Positions 1-8,451 are shown, counted from the stretch's first letter. The stretch is DNA of 64,000 nt from Herbiconiux solani NBRC 106740 (GCF_001571005.1 NZ_BCST01000010.1:1-64000), one strand, 5' to 3'. Notes: generated from the sequence alone by a model not told the origin. Made by a program: numbers and translations.

Positions 1-232
1 GGTGGGTGAGGCCGCTGCGGCTGTAGACGACGCCGTCGGCCAGATCCGTCATGCGCCGGCTGCCCGCGGGCGCATCGCCCAGGGTCGCGAGCAGCTGGAA
101 CTGCACGTAGCTCAGCCCGCCGGCCTCTCGCAGCTGCCCCTCGACCGCGTGCCGGAGCAGGCTGCTCACCTCGATCAGCGAGAAGTACGCGCTCAGCTGG
201 GCGGGGTCGAGGGCTGCCGGTTCGTCTGCCAT
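1..232 (-). CDS. MarR-family transcriptional regulator, N-terminal part (cut by window edge)
   Basis: The reverse strand reads from an ATG at 232 into the window edge and gives about 77 residues. It begins MADEPAALDPAQ and runs through a helix (LSAYFSLIEVSSLLRHAVEG) into a winged-helix type segment with LSYVQFQLLATLGD and MTDLADGVVYSRSGLTH. This is the usual N-terminal layout of MarR-type repressors: dimer helix, then the first half of the DNA-binding domain with the recognition helix near SRSGLT. The C-terminal half lies outside the window. A purine-rich GAGGGG abuts the ATG directly, so the ribosome site is unusually close. The target genes cannot be told from this fragment. Confidence 0.8.
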   Translation of the reverse strand, partial: MADEPAALDPAQLSAYFSLIEVSSLLRHAVEGQLREAGGLSYVQFQLLATLGDAPAGSRRMTDLADGVVYSRSGLTH

Positions 233-289
233 CCCCTCAGCGTACGTGCTTCGACCTCAAAGCACCCCGCTCACGCGGGTGGTGCGTTC

Positions 290-359
290 CGAACGGAATG
301 AAAAACGGGGGGGTACGAGTGCATAGTGCACTCGTACCCCCCGAATCTCATTCCATTCG
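290..359. repeat. Long palindrome, copy 1 (GTGCATAGTGCAC core)
   Basis: A 16-bp perfect stem (308-323 with 327-342) surrounds a TAG centre at 324-326. An outer imperfect stem (about 290-306 with 343-359) extends the hairpin to roughly 70 bases. The core GTGCATAGTGCAC recurs in the palindrome at 3508-3574, with the same three-base centre. It lies 15 bases past the stop of the aldo/keto reductase and 58 bases upstream of the MarR start. No T-tract follows, so a terminator role is possible but not shown; a REP-like repeat family is the alternative. Confidence 0.85.
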
Positions 360-374
360 AATGAGAGGCGAGGC

Positions 375-1379
375 TCAGACCACGCGCTGCGGCGGCGAGA
401 CGGTCTTCGCGGGGTCGCGCTCGGCGACCGAGCCGATGACCTCGTCGATCCGCGCGAGCACGTCGGCGTCGAGCTCGACGCCCGAGGCCTGCGCGTTCGA
501 CTCGACCTGCTCGGGCCTCGAGGCGCCGATGATCGCACCGGCCACGTTCTCGTTCGAGAGCACCCAGGCCACCGCGAGCTGCGCGAGCGTCAGGTCGAGC
601 GACGACGCGATCGGCTCGAGCTGCTGCACGCGCTGCAGGATGTCGTCGGTCAGGAACGACTTGACCGTGTCGGCCCCGCCCTTCTCGTCCGTCGCCCGCG
701 AGCCCTCGGGCAGCGGCTGACCCGGCTTGTACTTGCCGGTCAGCACGCCCTGCGCCACCGGCGACCAGACGATCTGCGAGATGCCGAGCTCCTTCGAGGT
801 GGGCACGACCTGCTCCTCGATCACGCGCCAGAGCATCGAGTACTGCGGCTGGTTCGACACCAGCTGGATGCCGAGCGACCGCGCGAGGTCGTGTCCGGCC
901 CGCAGCTGGTCGGCGTTCCACTCGCTCACGCCGATGTAGAGGGCCTTGCCCTGCCGCACGACGTCGGCGAAGGCCTGCATCGTCTCTTCCAGCGGGGTCT
1001 CGTAGTCGTAGCGGTGCGCCTGGTAGAGGTCGACGTAGTCGGTGCCGAGGCGGGTGAGCGAGCCGTCGATCGACTCGAGGATGTGCTTGCGCGAGAGTCC
1101 GGTGTCGTTGTGCCCCTTGGGGCCGGTGGGCCAGTAGACCTTCGTGAAGATCTCGAGCGACTCGCGCCGCTCGCCCTTCAGTGCGTCGCCCAGGACCTGC
1201 TCGGCGACGGTGTTCGCGTACGCGTCCGCCGTGTCGAAGGTCGAGATGCCCGCGTCGAGTGCAGCGCGCACGCACTGCGTCGCGATGTCGTTCTCGACCT
1301 GAGAACCGTGGGTGAGCCAGTTGCCGTAGATGATCTCGGAGATCTTGAGTCCGCTGTTGCCGAGGTGTCGAAACTTCAT
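375..1379 (-). CDS. Aldo/keto reductase (Kv-beta/YghZ-like)
   Basis: This 334-residue protein is a TIM-barrel NAD(P)H-dependent oxidoreductase of the aldo/keto reductase superfamily, acting in the cytosol on carbonyl substrates. It opens with MKFRHLGNSGLKISEI. The catalytic tetrad is visible: Asp and Tyr in FDTADAYANT, Lys in IFTKVYWP and His in LYQAHRYD. The late segment GAIIGASRPEQV is the usual nucleotide-binding loop. Length is normal for the family. The ATG at 1379 is chosen because the homologous N-terminus begins there; the frame stays open upstream only as an antisense shadow of the divergent gene. The divergent start at 1416 leaves 36 bases, so promoters must overlap. Physiological substrate unknown. 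Confidence 0.92.
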   Translation of the reverse strand: MKFRHLGNSGLKISEIIYGNWLTHGSQVENDIATQCVRAALDAGISTFDTADAYANTVAEQVLGDALKGERRESLEIFTKVYWPTGPKGHNDTGLSRKHILESIDGSLTRLGTDYVDLYQAHRYDYETPLEETMQAFADVVRQGKALYIGVSEWNADQLRAGHDLARSLGIQLVSNQPQYSMLWRVIEEQVVPTSKELGISQIVWSPVAQGVLTGKYKPGQPLPEGSRATDEKGGADTVKSFLTDDILQRVQQLEPIASSLDLTLAQLAVAWVLSNENVAGAIIGASRPEQVESNAQASGVELDADVLARIDEVIGSVAERDPAKTVSPPQRVV

Positions 1380-1415
1380 GCTCCGAAACGTACTCCCCGG
1401 GAGTGGGAGCGCACC

Positions 1416-2627
1416 GTGCCTAGACTCGACTGCGTGATCGACGACGTGTCCCGGGCCTACTCCGATCGGGCGGCCGAGTACACGGCGCGGTTCGGGTCGA
1501 TGGATGCGGTGCACCCGTCCGACCGGGAGATCGTCGGCACGTGGGCCGACGCGATCGCAGCGCGGGATGCCGGCGCGCGGGCGGCCGGGGCGGCGGCAGG
1601 GCCAGCGGCAGGGGTCGCCTCGGCGTCGCGCGACGTGGTCGACGCCGGCAGCGGCCCGGGCCAATGGACCGCGTTCCTCGCCTCGAGGGGCCTGTCCGCC
1701 CGCGGCATCGACCTCGTACCGTCGTTCGTCGACCGCGCCCGAGCCGAGTACCCGGGCCTCCGCTTCGACGTGGGCCGCCTCGAGTCGCTGCCGGTTCCGG
1801 CGGGCACGCTCGGGGGAGTCCTCGCCTGGTACTCGCTCATCCACCACCGCCCCGACACGATCGACGCCGCCCTGCGCGAGTTCGGCCGGGCACTCGGCCC
1901 CGGCGGCGCCCTGCTCGTCGGCTTCTTCGAGGGCCCGGTGCTCGAGGAGTTCGCCCACGCCGTGCTCCCCGCCTACCGCTGGCCCGTCGACGAGCTCGCC
2001 GAGCGGCTGACGACGGCCGGGTTCGAGGTCGTCGAGACGCACGCGCGGCGAACGGCGGGGGAGCGCTCGCAGGCCGCGATCAGCGCCCGGCTCGGCGAGC
2101 TGCAGCTCGTCGGCGGCCGCGAGAAGCGCGAGCTCGTGCTCGAGGACTACGACGAGGCCTGGGCGACGTCCGCCGCCGAGCACCGCCATCGCATCCGCAC
2201 CGCCCTCGGCGACACCGCCCGCCTGGTCGAGCACATCGGCTCGACCTCGGTGCCGGGGCTCGCCGCCAAGCCGATCATCGACCTGCTCGTGACGGTCGAC
2301 GACGTCTCCGACGAGGGGCGGTACCTGGATGCGCTGATCGGTGCCGGGTACGAGCTGCGCGTGCGCGAGCCGGGCCATCGGATGCTGCGGAGCCCCGCTC
2401 GCGACGTGCACCTGCACGTGTGGCCCGACGGAGATGCGGCGGTCGAGAACTATCTGCTGTTCCGCGACCGGTTGCGGTCGGATGCGGCGGACCGCGCCCT
2501 CTACGAATCGACGAAGCGGTCGCTCATCGCGCGCGACTGGGCCGACATGAACGAGTACGCCGATGCGAAGACGGCGGTGGTCACGGCGATCCTCGCGCGG
2601 GCGCGCGCTGCGCGCGGTGGCAGCTAG
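1416..2627 (+). CDS. SAM-dependent methyltransferase fused to a GrpB-like domain
   Basis: A 403-residue two-domain protein. The first half is a class I methyltransferase: the SAM motif is VVDAGSGPGQW, followed by ARGIDLVPSFVDRAR and the post-motif ALGPGGALLVGFFE. From about residue 240 it becomes a GrpB/UPF0157-type nucleotidyltransferase-like domain, recognised by RLVEHIGSTSVPGLAAKPIID and the later DVHLHVWPDG. GrpB proteins are usually free-standing, about 170 residues, and of uncertain function. The GTG at 1416 is preferred over the GTG at 1434 because GGGAG lies six bases upstream. The stop overlaps that of the convergent SseB-like gene by four bases (CTAG). Substrates of either domain are unknown. 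Confidence 0.85.
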   Translation: MPRLDCVIDDVSRAYSDRAAEYTARFGSMDAVHPSDREIVGTWADAIAARDAGARAAGAAAGPAAGVASASRDVVDAGSGPGQWTAFLASRGLSARGIDLVPSFVDRARAEYPGLRFDVGRLESLPVPAGTLGGVLAWYSLIHHRPDTIDAALREFGRALGPGGALLVGFFEGPVLEEFAHAVLPAYRWPVDELAERLTTAGFEVVETHARRTAGERSQAAISARLGELQLVGGREKRELVLEDYDEAWATSAAEHRHRIRTALGDTARLVEHIGSTSVPGLAAKPIIDLLVTVDDVSDEGRYLDALIGAGYELRVREPGHRMLRSPARDVHLHVWPDGDAAVENYLLFRDRLRSDAADRALYESTKRSLIARDWADMNEYADAKTAVVTAILARARAARGGS

Positions 2628-3454
2628 CGACGGCGGAGGAAGCCGCGCTTGCGCCGGTAGAACGGCGGGATGCCGTCGAGCAGGTGCCCCTCCCGCGGTG
2701 CGACGAACTGCACGTCGACCGGGGCGCTGAGCGAGTAGGTCACGAGGGCCTGACCGAGCTCGGGGTTCAGTGCGTCACGGGCATCGGGCGAGCCGACGAC
2801 GACAACCAGGTAGCTCTCGTCCAGTCGGCGCTCGGGTGACCGGTACCCGCCGCCGGCGGCGTCAGGAGTGGCGCTGCCGGACGACTCGCCCGGCGCCTCG
2901 CCCTCCGGCGTCACCTTCCACCCGAGCACGGCCTCGTCGACCTCGGAATGCCGCGCGAACAGCGCCGAGAGCGCCTCCGTCATCCCCGGCGGCACGTGCG
3001 CCGGCTGCCCCACGAGCACGCGGGTCGCGACCGGCACGACCCGGGGCGTGAGGGTCGCCGCGCCATCCAGCAGCTGACCGATCTCGCCGGGCAGGAACTG
3101 CTTTCCGTGCGAGGAGTGCGGGTTGAGCACGAGGGTGGCGCCGCGGGTCGTCTCCCAGAAGGTGCGGCACGGGAGTGCGAGGTACGCGGTCTGGAAGCCG
3201 GGCACCGCCGCGAGTGTCTCGCGCATCCGTTCTACCGAGGTGTAGAACGGCTGAACGGATGCGCCGTCGGGCCCACGCAGGTCGGCGAGGGTCGCGAGGC
3301 CGTCGTCGGTCGCAGTGCCGGGAACGATGACCGTGGCCTCGAGCAGCGCCGTGAGGAACGCGGGCACCGCAGCCGGGTCGTTCGCCGCGGCGGCGAGCAG
3401 CTCTTCGACCTCGGTCGGGGCGGGAAGGGACTCCGGGAGCGGGGAGGCAGGCAT
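2624..3454 (-). CDS. SseB-family protein
   Basis: A 276-residue cytosolic protein resembling the SseB (enhanced serine sensitivity) family. The N-terminal half carries the SseB core with TVIVPGTATDDG, FYTSVERMRE and TLVLNPHSSHGKQFLPGEI. The C-terminal half, after a flexible Gly/Ser/Pro linker, ends ALVTYSLSAPVDVQFVAPRE and a basic tail KRGFLRRR. Family members are widespread in Actinobacteria; the biochemical role is not settled. The ATG at 3454 is chosen because the conserved part begins soon after it, although its GGAGG sits directly against the start codon. A longer reading would run into the palindrome at 3508-3574 and is rejected. Confidence 0.8.
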   Translation of the reverse strand: MPASPLPESLPAPTEVEELLAAAANDPAAVPAFLTALLEATVIVPGTATDDGLATLADLRGPDGASVQPFYTSVERMRETLAAVPGFQTAYLALPCRTFWETTRGATLVLNPHSSHGKQFLPGEIGQLLDGAATLTPRVVPVATRVLVGQPAHVPPGMTEALSALFARHSEVDEAVLGWKVTPEGEAPGESSGSATPDAAGGGYRSPERRLDESYLVVVVGSPDARDALNPELGQALVTYSLSAPVDVQFVAPREGHLLDGIPPFYRRKRGFLRRR

Positions 3455-3507
3455 CCTCCGAGCGTATCCGGGGCGGCCTTCGGTGCCAGGCGGGCGGGTG
3501 CCTTGTT

Positions 3508-3574
3508 CGAACGGGCTGAAGATCGTGCCTCTACGTGCATAGTGCACGTATGACTGCGATCTTCAGCCCGTTCG
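3508..3574. repeat. Long palindrome, copy 2 (GTGCATAGTGCAC core)
   Basis: An outer perfect 18-bp stem (3508-3525 with 3557-3574, reading GAACGGGCTGAAGATCG at its heart) encloses a mismatched internal loop, then an inner 8-bp stem (3532-3539 with 3543-3550) around a TAG centre. The core GTGCATAGTGCAC and the flanking GAACGG..TGAA match copy 1 at 290-359. It sits 24 bases past the stop of the membrane-protein gene at 3599-4243. The stem changes are compensated on both sides, so the fold seems to be what is kept. Confidence 0.88.
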
Positions 3575-3598
3575 TGCAGCACCGGGGAAGAGTCGGGC

Positions 3599-4243
3599 TC
3601 AGCGGCGGCCGCCCGGGCGGTCGTCGTCGAGCACGCCGGGGGAGGACTCGCCGGGGAGCGTGCCGGTCGAGAGCTCGACCAGTTTGGGCGAGGCGGGCAC
3701 CCCGTACCCGAGCCACATCGGTACCTTGCGGATCGCGCCGATGATGAAGAACAGCAGCGCGCCGAACACCGTCAGGCCGATGCCCCACGGCTGCAACCAG
3801 GCCTGGTCGAAGACCGGCGAGATCGCGAAGATCCCGATGCCGGTGACGAGTGTGAGGCCCACGGCGAAGCCGCCGCGCACGAGCGCCTCGCCGCCGAGCG
3901 CCGCCGCGATCGCGAGGGGGAGGAGCACCGAGGCGACCATGATCCACGCGCCGATCGCCGGGCCGATCGCGTTCTCCGCATCCTCGCCGGCCTGGTCCAC
4001 GATCGTCCAGGAGATGAACGAGACGAGGAAGCCGACCACGAGGAGCACCGGGATCGATACCAGGAGGATGATCGTCGCCCGCCTGATGAAGTCGTCGCTG
4101 AAACGGTAGACGCGCTCGCCGGCCTTGCGGCGACCGGGGCTGATCGGCGTCGCGGCCGCTTTCGCGGCGGCCTGCTCGCGCGTGCGGCGGGCCGCGGACT
4201 GCGCCCGGCGCTTCTTGCTTCGGCGTGCACGCGCGGTCGACAT
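3599..4243 (-). CDS. Four-helix integral membrane protein with basic N-terminus
   Basis: A 214-residue protein not assigned to a named family. The first 50 residues are strongly basic (SKKRRAQSAARRTREQ) and likely cytosolic. Four hydrophobic segments follow: ATIILLVSIPVLLVVGFLVS, IMVASVLLPLAIAAALGG, FAVGLTLVTGIGIFAISPVF and IGLTVFGALLFFIIGAI. The tail, about 40 residues, is polar. The layout resembles actinobacterial hypothetical membrane proteins of about 200 residues. The ATG at 4243 is the first in frame and is followed at once by the basic stretch. Convergent palindrome 3508-3574 lies beyond its stop. No function is assigned. Confidence 0.75.
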   Translation of the reverse strand: MSTARARRSKKRRAQSAARRTREQAAAKAAATPISPGRRKAGERVYRFSDDFIRRATIILLVSIPVLLVVGFLVSFISWTIVDQAGEDAENAIGPAIGAWIMVASVLLPLAIAAALGGEALVRGGFAVGLTLVTGIGIFAISPVFDQAWLQPWGIGLTVFGALLFFIIGAIRKVPMWLGYGVPASPKLVELSTGTLPGESSPGVLDDDRPGGRR

Positions 4244-4417
4244 CCGAGCCCCCCGTCCTGGCCGTCGTCGACGGCGTCCCCCTGAGATTACGCGGCGAAT
4301 GGATGCGGGTCCAGCGACTCATCGACAGTTGTCACCCCCGCTCCGGTAGCGCCACGCGGGCTGGCGTTCGACGGGTCCGGGTCGAGCGACGTGACACGTT
4401 CTGGGGGTAAGGCGAGG

Positions 4418-4445
4418 CGGACAGGGCGTTCGCCAGGACTATACG
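4418..4445 (+). promoter_or_regulatory. Candidate promoter for the S8-like protease gene
   Basis: CGGACA at 4418-4423 and TATACG at 4440-4445 are separated by 16 bases, a fair match to a housekeeping actinobacterial promoter. The rest of the 278-base gap (4244-4521) shows no other clear element. Confidence 0.4.
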
Positions 4446-4521
4446 CTTGGGGGAAATCAGGACTCGACGACCTGCTGCCGCTTCCATGCCGGGGGTCGTC
4501 CGAATGCGGGGGAACGCACAG

Positions 4522-6831
4522 ATGCCGAGAACAACCCTGGGCCGATTGGCCCTCGTCGCCGGAGCGATCGTGGGCGCGGTCGCCCTTCCGTTGGGAGCGC
4601 TGGCCCCGGCCGGCGCGGTCGGCACCCCGGCGCCCGATGCCGGCACGCTCGCTGCCGCTGCCGCTGTCCGGGCCGACTCCTCGGACCCCTCCGGTGTCGC
4701 AGGACTCCTGGGCGGGGACGGCGTCATCGCGCCCTCGCTCCTGGCGCTCGCCGAGGCCGCGGAATCCGCCCCGACCGACGAAGCCCCGACCGACGAAGCC
4801 CCGAACGCCGCCGCCGGACTCGCAGCCGGGTTCACCCAGTCGGGCCCGGGCTCGGTCCCGCTCGACGAGCAGGGCCGCGTCGCCGTGTCGGTGCGGTTCT
4901 CGTCGGCCGCCGCACAGCAGGCCGCGGTGCCCACGCTGCAGTCGCTCGGCAACATCCGCTCGGTGACCACCAGCATCCCGACCGTGGTCGTGTACCTGCC
5001 GACCGCATCCTTCGACGACGCCGCGGCGCTCGCCGGAGTCGTCTCGGTCGCCGCGGTCGTCCGGCCCCGTCACGCCGGTGCGAGCGCCGCCCTCGAAGCG
5101 TCCGCCGCACCTGCGGCCGCCGCCACCCCGACCGCACCAGCGAGCTGCCGCAGCATCCCGGTCAACTCGGATGCCCCGCTCCGCGCCGACATCGCGCGCG
5201 CCGCCTTCGGAGTCGACGGCACCGGCGTGACCGTCGGCATCCTCTCGAACTCGTTCAACGCGCTCGGCCCGGACAACAGCGCCGTCTCCGACGAGGCGCA
5301 GGACATCGCCGCCGGCTCCCTCCCCGGCCCCGGCAACCCCTGCGGTTACACCACGCCCGTGAACGTGTTGATCGACGACACCCCCGCCGACGACGAGGGC
5401 CGTGCAATGGCCCAGACCGTGCACGGAATCGCCCCGGGTGCCACCCTGCTGTTCGCGGCGGCCGGTTACACCGAGGCGGAGTACGCCGACCGCATCCAGA
5501 AGCTCGCCGACAACGGCGCGCGGGTGATCGTCGACGACGACGTGCTCCCCACCGAGCCGTGGTTCCAGCAGGGCGCGGTGGCGCAGAAGATCGAGGCGCT
5601 CCGCGCGCAAGGCATCCTGTACTTCTCGGCGGCCCAGAACGAGTCGAGCATCGGCTACGTCGGCGAGGAGGAGAACCGCCCCACCGGTTCCTGGGAGGCG
5701 GATGCATATCGGCCGACGGACTGTCCCGCGGCCGTTCTGACCTGGGCCGCCGAGGCGGGGGTGAGCGCGGCACTCGACTGCAACGACTTCGGCGACGGCA
5801 GCGTCGTGGGCGCCGGACCCGCCGAACTCGGTGTCGACTTCATGGTCTACGCGAAGAATCCGGCCACCGTTGCCCTGCAATGGGCAGAGCCCGCTGACCG
5901 CGTATCGACCCTCCTCGTCCCGCTGCTGCTGCAGCAGGTCCCGGGGCCGCCCGCGGCCGACGGCACCCCGGGAGCCCTCGTCTGGGAGACCGTCGGGGAG
6001 CCGGTTCTGCCGGATGCGACGAAGCCCGGAACACTCCTCTCCATCGATGCTCTGCGCACCGGACAGCTGGATCTGCGGGTGGTGGTCGTGCGGCTCATGA
6101 AGGGAACGGAGCCCGCGCCGACTCCCCGGTTCAAGATGATCTTCCAGCTCGACAGTGCGGGGGTCCTGGCGATCGACCGGGCCGCGCCCGAGGGCGTCAC
6201 GATCGGATCGACGATCTTCGGCCACCCGACCGACCCGTCCGTGTTCACGGTCGGGGCGACCTCCGCCCTCGAACCCACCGTGATGGAGCCGTACTCGGGC
6301 ATCGGACCGGTGCAGTACTACTTCGGCCCGGTACGCGCCGACGCCGTCCCCGCCGAGCCGCTCGCCGACTCCCGGCCGCACTCGAAGCCCGACATCACCT
6401 CGGTCGACAACCCGCAGACGACGTTCTTCAATCAGCTCACCGAGACCGGCGCCTATTACTTCGGCGGAACCTCGGCGGCGGCACCCAACGCCGCCGGCGT
6501 CGCGGCGCTCGCCCTGCAGCATTCGCCGCAGAGCTCGGGCGACGCGGTCCGCTCGGCGTTCGAGCGCACGGCCACGCCGGTCCCGGCGCAGGCCTGGGAC
6601 TACGGGCGCAGCACCGAGAACTGGCAGGGCGCCGGCATGATCAACGCCTACGCCGTGCTCGCGGCCTTGCCCGCCGCACCCACACCCGTGGTCCCGGCCG
6701 GCAACTCGACGCGCCTGGCCGACACCGGGGCGCCCGTCACGGGCGAGCTGGTGCTCGGGGCGCTGGCCCCGTCCGCACTCCTCGGCGGCCTCCTCCTGCG
6801 CCGCCGCCGAGCCCTGGCGGCGCGCGCCTGA
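4522..6831 (+). CDS. Secreted S8-like serine peptidase with LAxTG anchor
   Basis: A 769-residue exported protein. The ATG at 4522 has GGGGGA about eight bases upstream and starts a signal peptide (MPRTTLGRLALVAGAIV, then a hydrophobic run to about residue 35). The body matches divergent bacterial S8 peptidases: GVTVGILSNSFN, DEGRAMAQTVHGIAPGA, LYFSAAQNESS and the serine motif FGGTSAAAPNAAG near the C-terminus. In relatives I know, the first motif reads SDSF; here it is SNSF, so the expected catalytic Asp appears to be Asn, and no HGTH histidine motif is seen. The end is a sorting signal: LADTG, a hydrophobic helix and RRRRALAAR. It may therefore be a surface-bound protease or an inactive homologue. 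Confidence 0.85.
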   Translation: MPRTTLGRLALVAGAIVGAVALPLGALAPAGAVGTPAPDAGTLAAAAAVRADSSDPSGVAGLLGGDGVIAPSLLALAEAAESAPTDEAPTDEAPNAAAGLAAGFTQSGPGSVPLDEQGRVAVSVRFSSAAAQQAAVPTLQSLGNIRSVTTSIPTVVVYLPTASFDDAAALAGVVSVAAVVRPRHAGASAALEASAAPAAAATPTAPASCRSIPVNSDAPLRADIARAAFGVDGTGVTVGILSNSFNALGPDNSAVSDEAQDIAAGSLPGPGNPCGYTTPVNVLIDDTPADDEGRAMAQTVHGIAPGATLLFAAAGYTEAEYADRIQKLADNGARVIVDDDVLPTEPWFQQGAVAQKIEALRAQGILYFSAAQNESSIGYVGEEENRPTGSWEADAYRPTDCPAAVLTWAAEAGVSAALDCNDFGDGSVVGAGPAELGVDFMVYAKNPATVALQWAEPADRVSTLLVPLLLQQVPGPPAADGTPGALVWETVGEPVLPDATKPGTLLSIDALRTGQLDLRVVVVRLMKGTEPAPTPRFKMIFQLDSAGVLAIDRAAPEGVTIGSTIFGHPTDPSVFTVGATSALEPTVMEPYSGIGPVQYYFGPVRADAVPAEPLADSRPHSKPDITSVDNPQTTFFNQLTETGAYYFGGTSAAAPNAAGVAALALQHSPQSSGDAVRSAFERTATPVPAQAWDYGRSTENWQGAGMINAYAVLAALPAAPTPVVPAGNSTRLADTGAPVTGELVLGALAPSALLGGLLLRRRRALAARA

Positions 6832-6846
6832 GCGGAGTTCTGGATG

Positions 6847-6879
6847 CGGGGGCCGCAAGTTACCACGATGCGGCCCCCG
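6847..6879 (+). terminator. GC-rich hairpin after the S8-like gene
   Basis: CGGGGGCCGC (6847-6856) pairs with GCGGCCCCCG (6870-6879) over a 13-base loop, 15 bases past the stop. No long T-tract follows, as is common in GC-rich actinobacteria. Confidence 0.65.
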
Positions 6880-6972
6880 TGGAACCCCCTTGGGGTGGGA
6901 GGATCCTCCGCATAGCGTGAGAGGGCGCGTTCGCGTACGCATGCCCATCCCTACTCCGGTTAAGGAATCTCT

Positions 6973-8238
6973 GTGAAAATCCTGCCTTCTGCGAGACGCT
7001 CCGTCGCGTCCCGCCTCGCGATGATCGGCGCCGCTGCCGTCATCGTGGTCGCCCCCGTCCTGATCACGACCACCGCCGCCAGCGCCGACGCGGGGTTCGA
7101 TGTGACCACGCCGTCGCAGGGGCAGCTCAACGTCCCCGAGTACCTGCCGAACACCGCGCAGTTCGCGGGCGTCGGGCTCTCCGACGGCAACCACGTCGAC
7201 GTGCAGTACGTGACCGGCGACGGCACCCAGCACACTGCCATCTACGGCGGCAACCAGCGGAACGCCGACGGCACCTGGACCGCGATCGCGAACTTCGACC
7301 TCCTCGGCGTCGGCCAGACGCAGGTCGTGAGCGTCGTGCAGGAGGTCGCTGCCGACGGCACGGTGCTGCAGGCGCGTCCGCTGACCTTCTCGCTCCAGGT
7401 CGCCCCGAACCCGGCGAACCCGTTCGAGGTCACCTACCCCGGAGTCACCCAGACCGTCGACTCCACCACCCCGACCTTCACCGGAACCGGTGAGCCCGGC
7501 GCCGAGATCGTGATCACCTACGGCGCCCGCAGCCTCACCACCGCTGTGGCGGGCCGCGGCTTCGTCGGCGCCGACGGAACGTTCTCGATCGAGACCGACT
7601 TCAGCCGCCTCGAGCCCGGTGCGGGCACGGAGGCGACCGGCGGAGTCGGAGCCACCTTCACCCAGACGCTGAACGGTCAGCCCGTTCCCGGCTTCGGACC
7701 CCTCTCGGTGCTGTTCTACTTCGCCGAGGCTCCCGTGGCGCTCATCCCGGTCACGCTCACGATCGATCCCGCCTCGCTGACGCTGTCGGATGTCACGAAC
7801 CCCGACAAGGGCGTCACCGTCTCGGCGACCGGCTTCAGCCCCAACGAGGGCCTGACCTTCGCGCTCACCGGCCCCGACGGCCAGCCCGTCGACCTCGACG
7901 CGAACGGCCTGTTCGCCGATGACGAGGACGGCAGCTTCGCCGGACCTCTGACCCTCTCGGGCGACATCCTCGTCGGCAACTACTCGCTCAGCATCTCGGG
8001 CGACCGCAGCGGCCGTTCCGTGACCGCCGCCTTCACGGTCGTCGCCGACCCCGCCACCCCGGTCACGCCGACCACCCCGGCCAACCCGGGTACCGGCACC
8101 GGCACGACGACCACGGGCGCCGGCGGCGCACGTCTGGCGGCCACGGGCTCCGACGCGGCACCCCTCGGCGCTCTCGCCGGTGGCCTGGTCCTCGGCGGTC
8201 TCGCCCTGGCCCTCCTCCGCCGTCGCGCCACGGTCTGA
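6973..8238 (+). CDS. LAxTG-anchored surface protein with Ig-like domains
   Basis: A 421-residue exported protein starting at a GTG (6973) with AAGGAA seven bases upstream. Residues 1-38 form a signal peptide (basic MKILPSARRS, hydrophobic core, ASADA cleavage region). The mature part looks like two or three beta-sandwich modules: one around residues 40-150, one near TVDSTTPTFTGTGEPGAEI (an adhesin-type Ig repeat) and one near ASLTLSDVTNPDKGVTVSATGF. A Pro/Thr/Gly spacer (ATPVTPTTPANPGTGTGTTT) leads to the sorting signal LAATG, a hydrophobic helix and RRRATV. It lacks any catalytic motif I recognise; an adhesive or structural role is inferred. It lies 141 bases after the S8-like gene, with a hairpin between, so it is probably transcribed separately. 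Confidence 0.82.
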   Translation: MKILPSARRSVASRLAMIGAAAVIVVAPVLITTTAASADAGFDVTTPSQGQLNVPEYLPNTAQFAGVGLSDGNHVDVQYVTGDGTQHTAIYGGNQRNADGTWTAIANFDLLGVGQTQVVSVVQEVAADGTVLQARPLTFSLQVAPNPANPFEVTYPGVTQTVDSTTPTFTGTGEPGAEIVITYGARSLTTAVAGRGFVGADGTFSIETDFSRLEPGAGTEATGGVGATFTQTLNGQPVPGFGPLSVLFYFAEAPVALIPVTLTIDPASLTLSDVTNPDKGVTVSATGFSPNEGLTFALTGPDGQPVDLDANGLFADDEDGSFAGPLTLSGDILVGNYSLSISGDRSGRSVTAAFTVVADPATPVTPTTPANPGTGTGTTTTGAGGARLAATGSDAAPLGALAGGLVLGGLALALLRRRATV

Positions 8239-8289
8239 TCCGACCACCTCGCGGCGCGCGCCGGCTGACCGTCGCGCGCCGCACCCTTC

Positions 8290-8319
8290 GATGAGGCCGC
8301 CCACCCGGGCGGCCTCATC
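8290..8319 (+). terminator. Intrinsic terminator
   Basis: A perfect 13-bp stem GATGAGGCCGCCC / GGGCGGCCTCATC with a four-base loop, followed by GTCGTTT. It ends the surface-protein transcript. The remaining gap to 8451 shows nothing further. Confidence 0.88.
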
Positions 8320-8451
8320 GTCGTTTCGGCGCGGCCGTTCCCCGACTCTCGGTTCGAGCGGCCGACGGTCGGCGGCCGGGCGAGAACGTCGCGGGTGGTT
8401 AGGCGCGGCGCGTGCGACTCACGGGCCGGGCGCGCTCAGCACGCCCCCAGC

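Noticed and set aside
2-301. A 99-residue plus-strand protein at the window start
   Set aside because: It is antisense to the MarR-type fragment, which has a clear winged-helix sequence.
375-2417. A possible 680-residue aldo/keto reductase fusion
   Set aside because: The extra N-terminal part is antisense to the methyltransferase-GrpB gene; the true reductase begins at 1379.
4288-8304. A 1338-codon open frame on the minus strand
   Set aside because: It is the antisense shadow of the S8-like and Ig-like surface genes; it is Arg/Gly/Asp-rich without domains, as expected from GC-rich codon bias.
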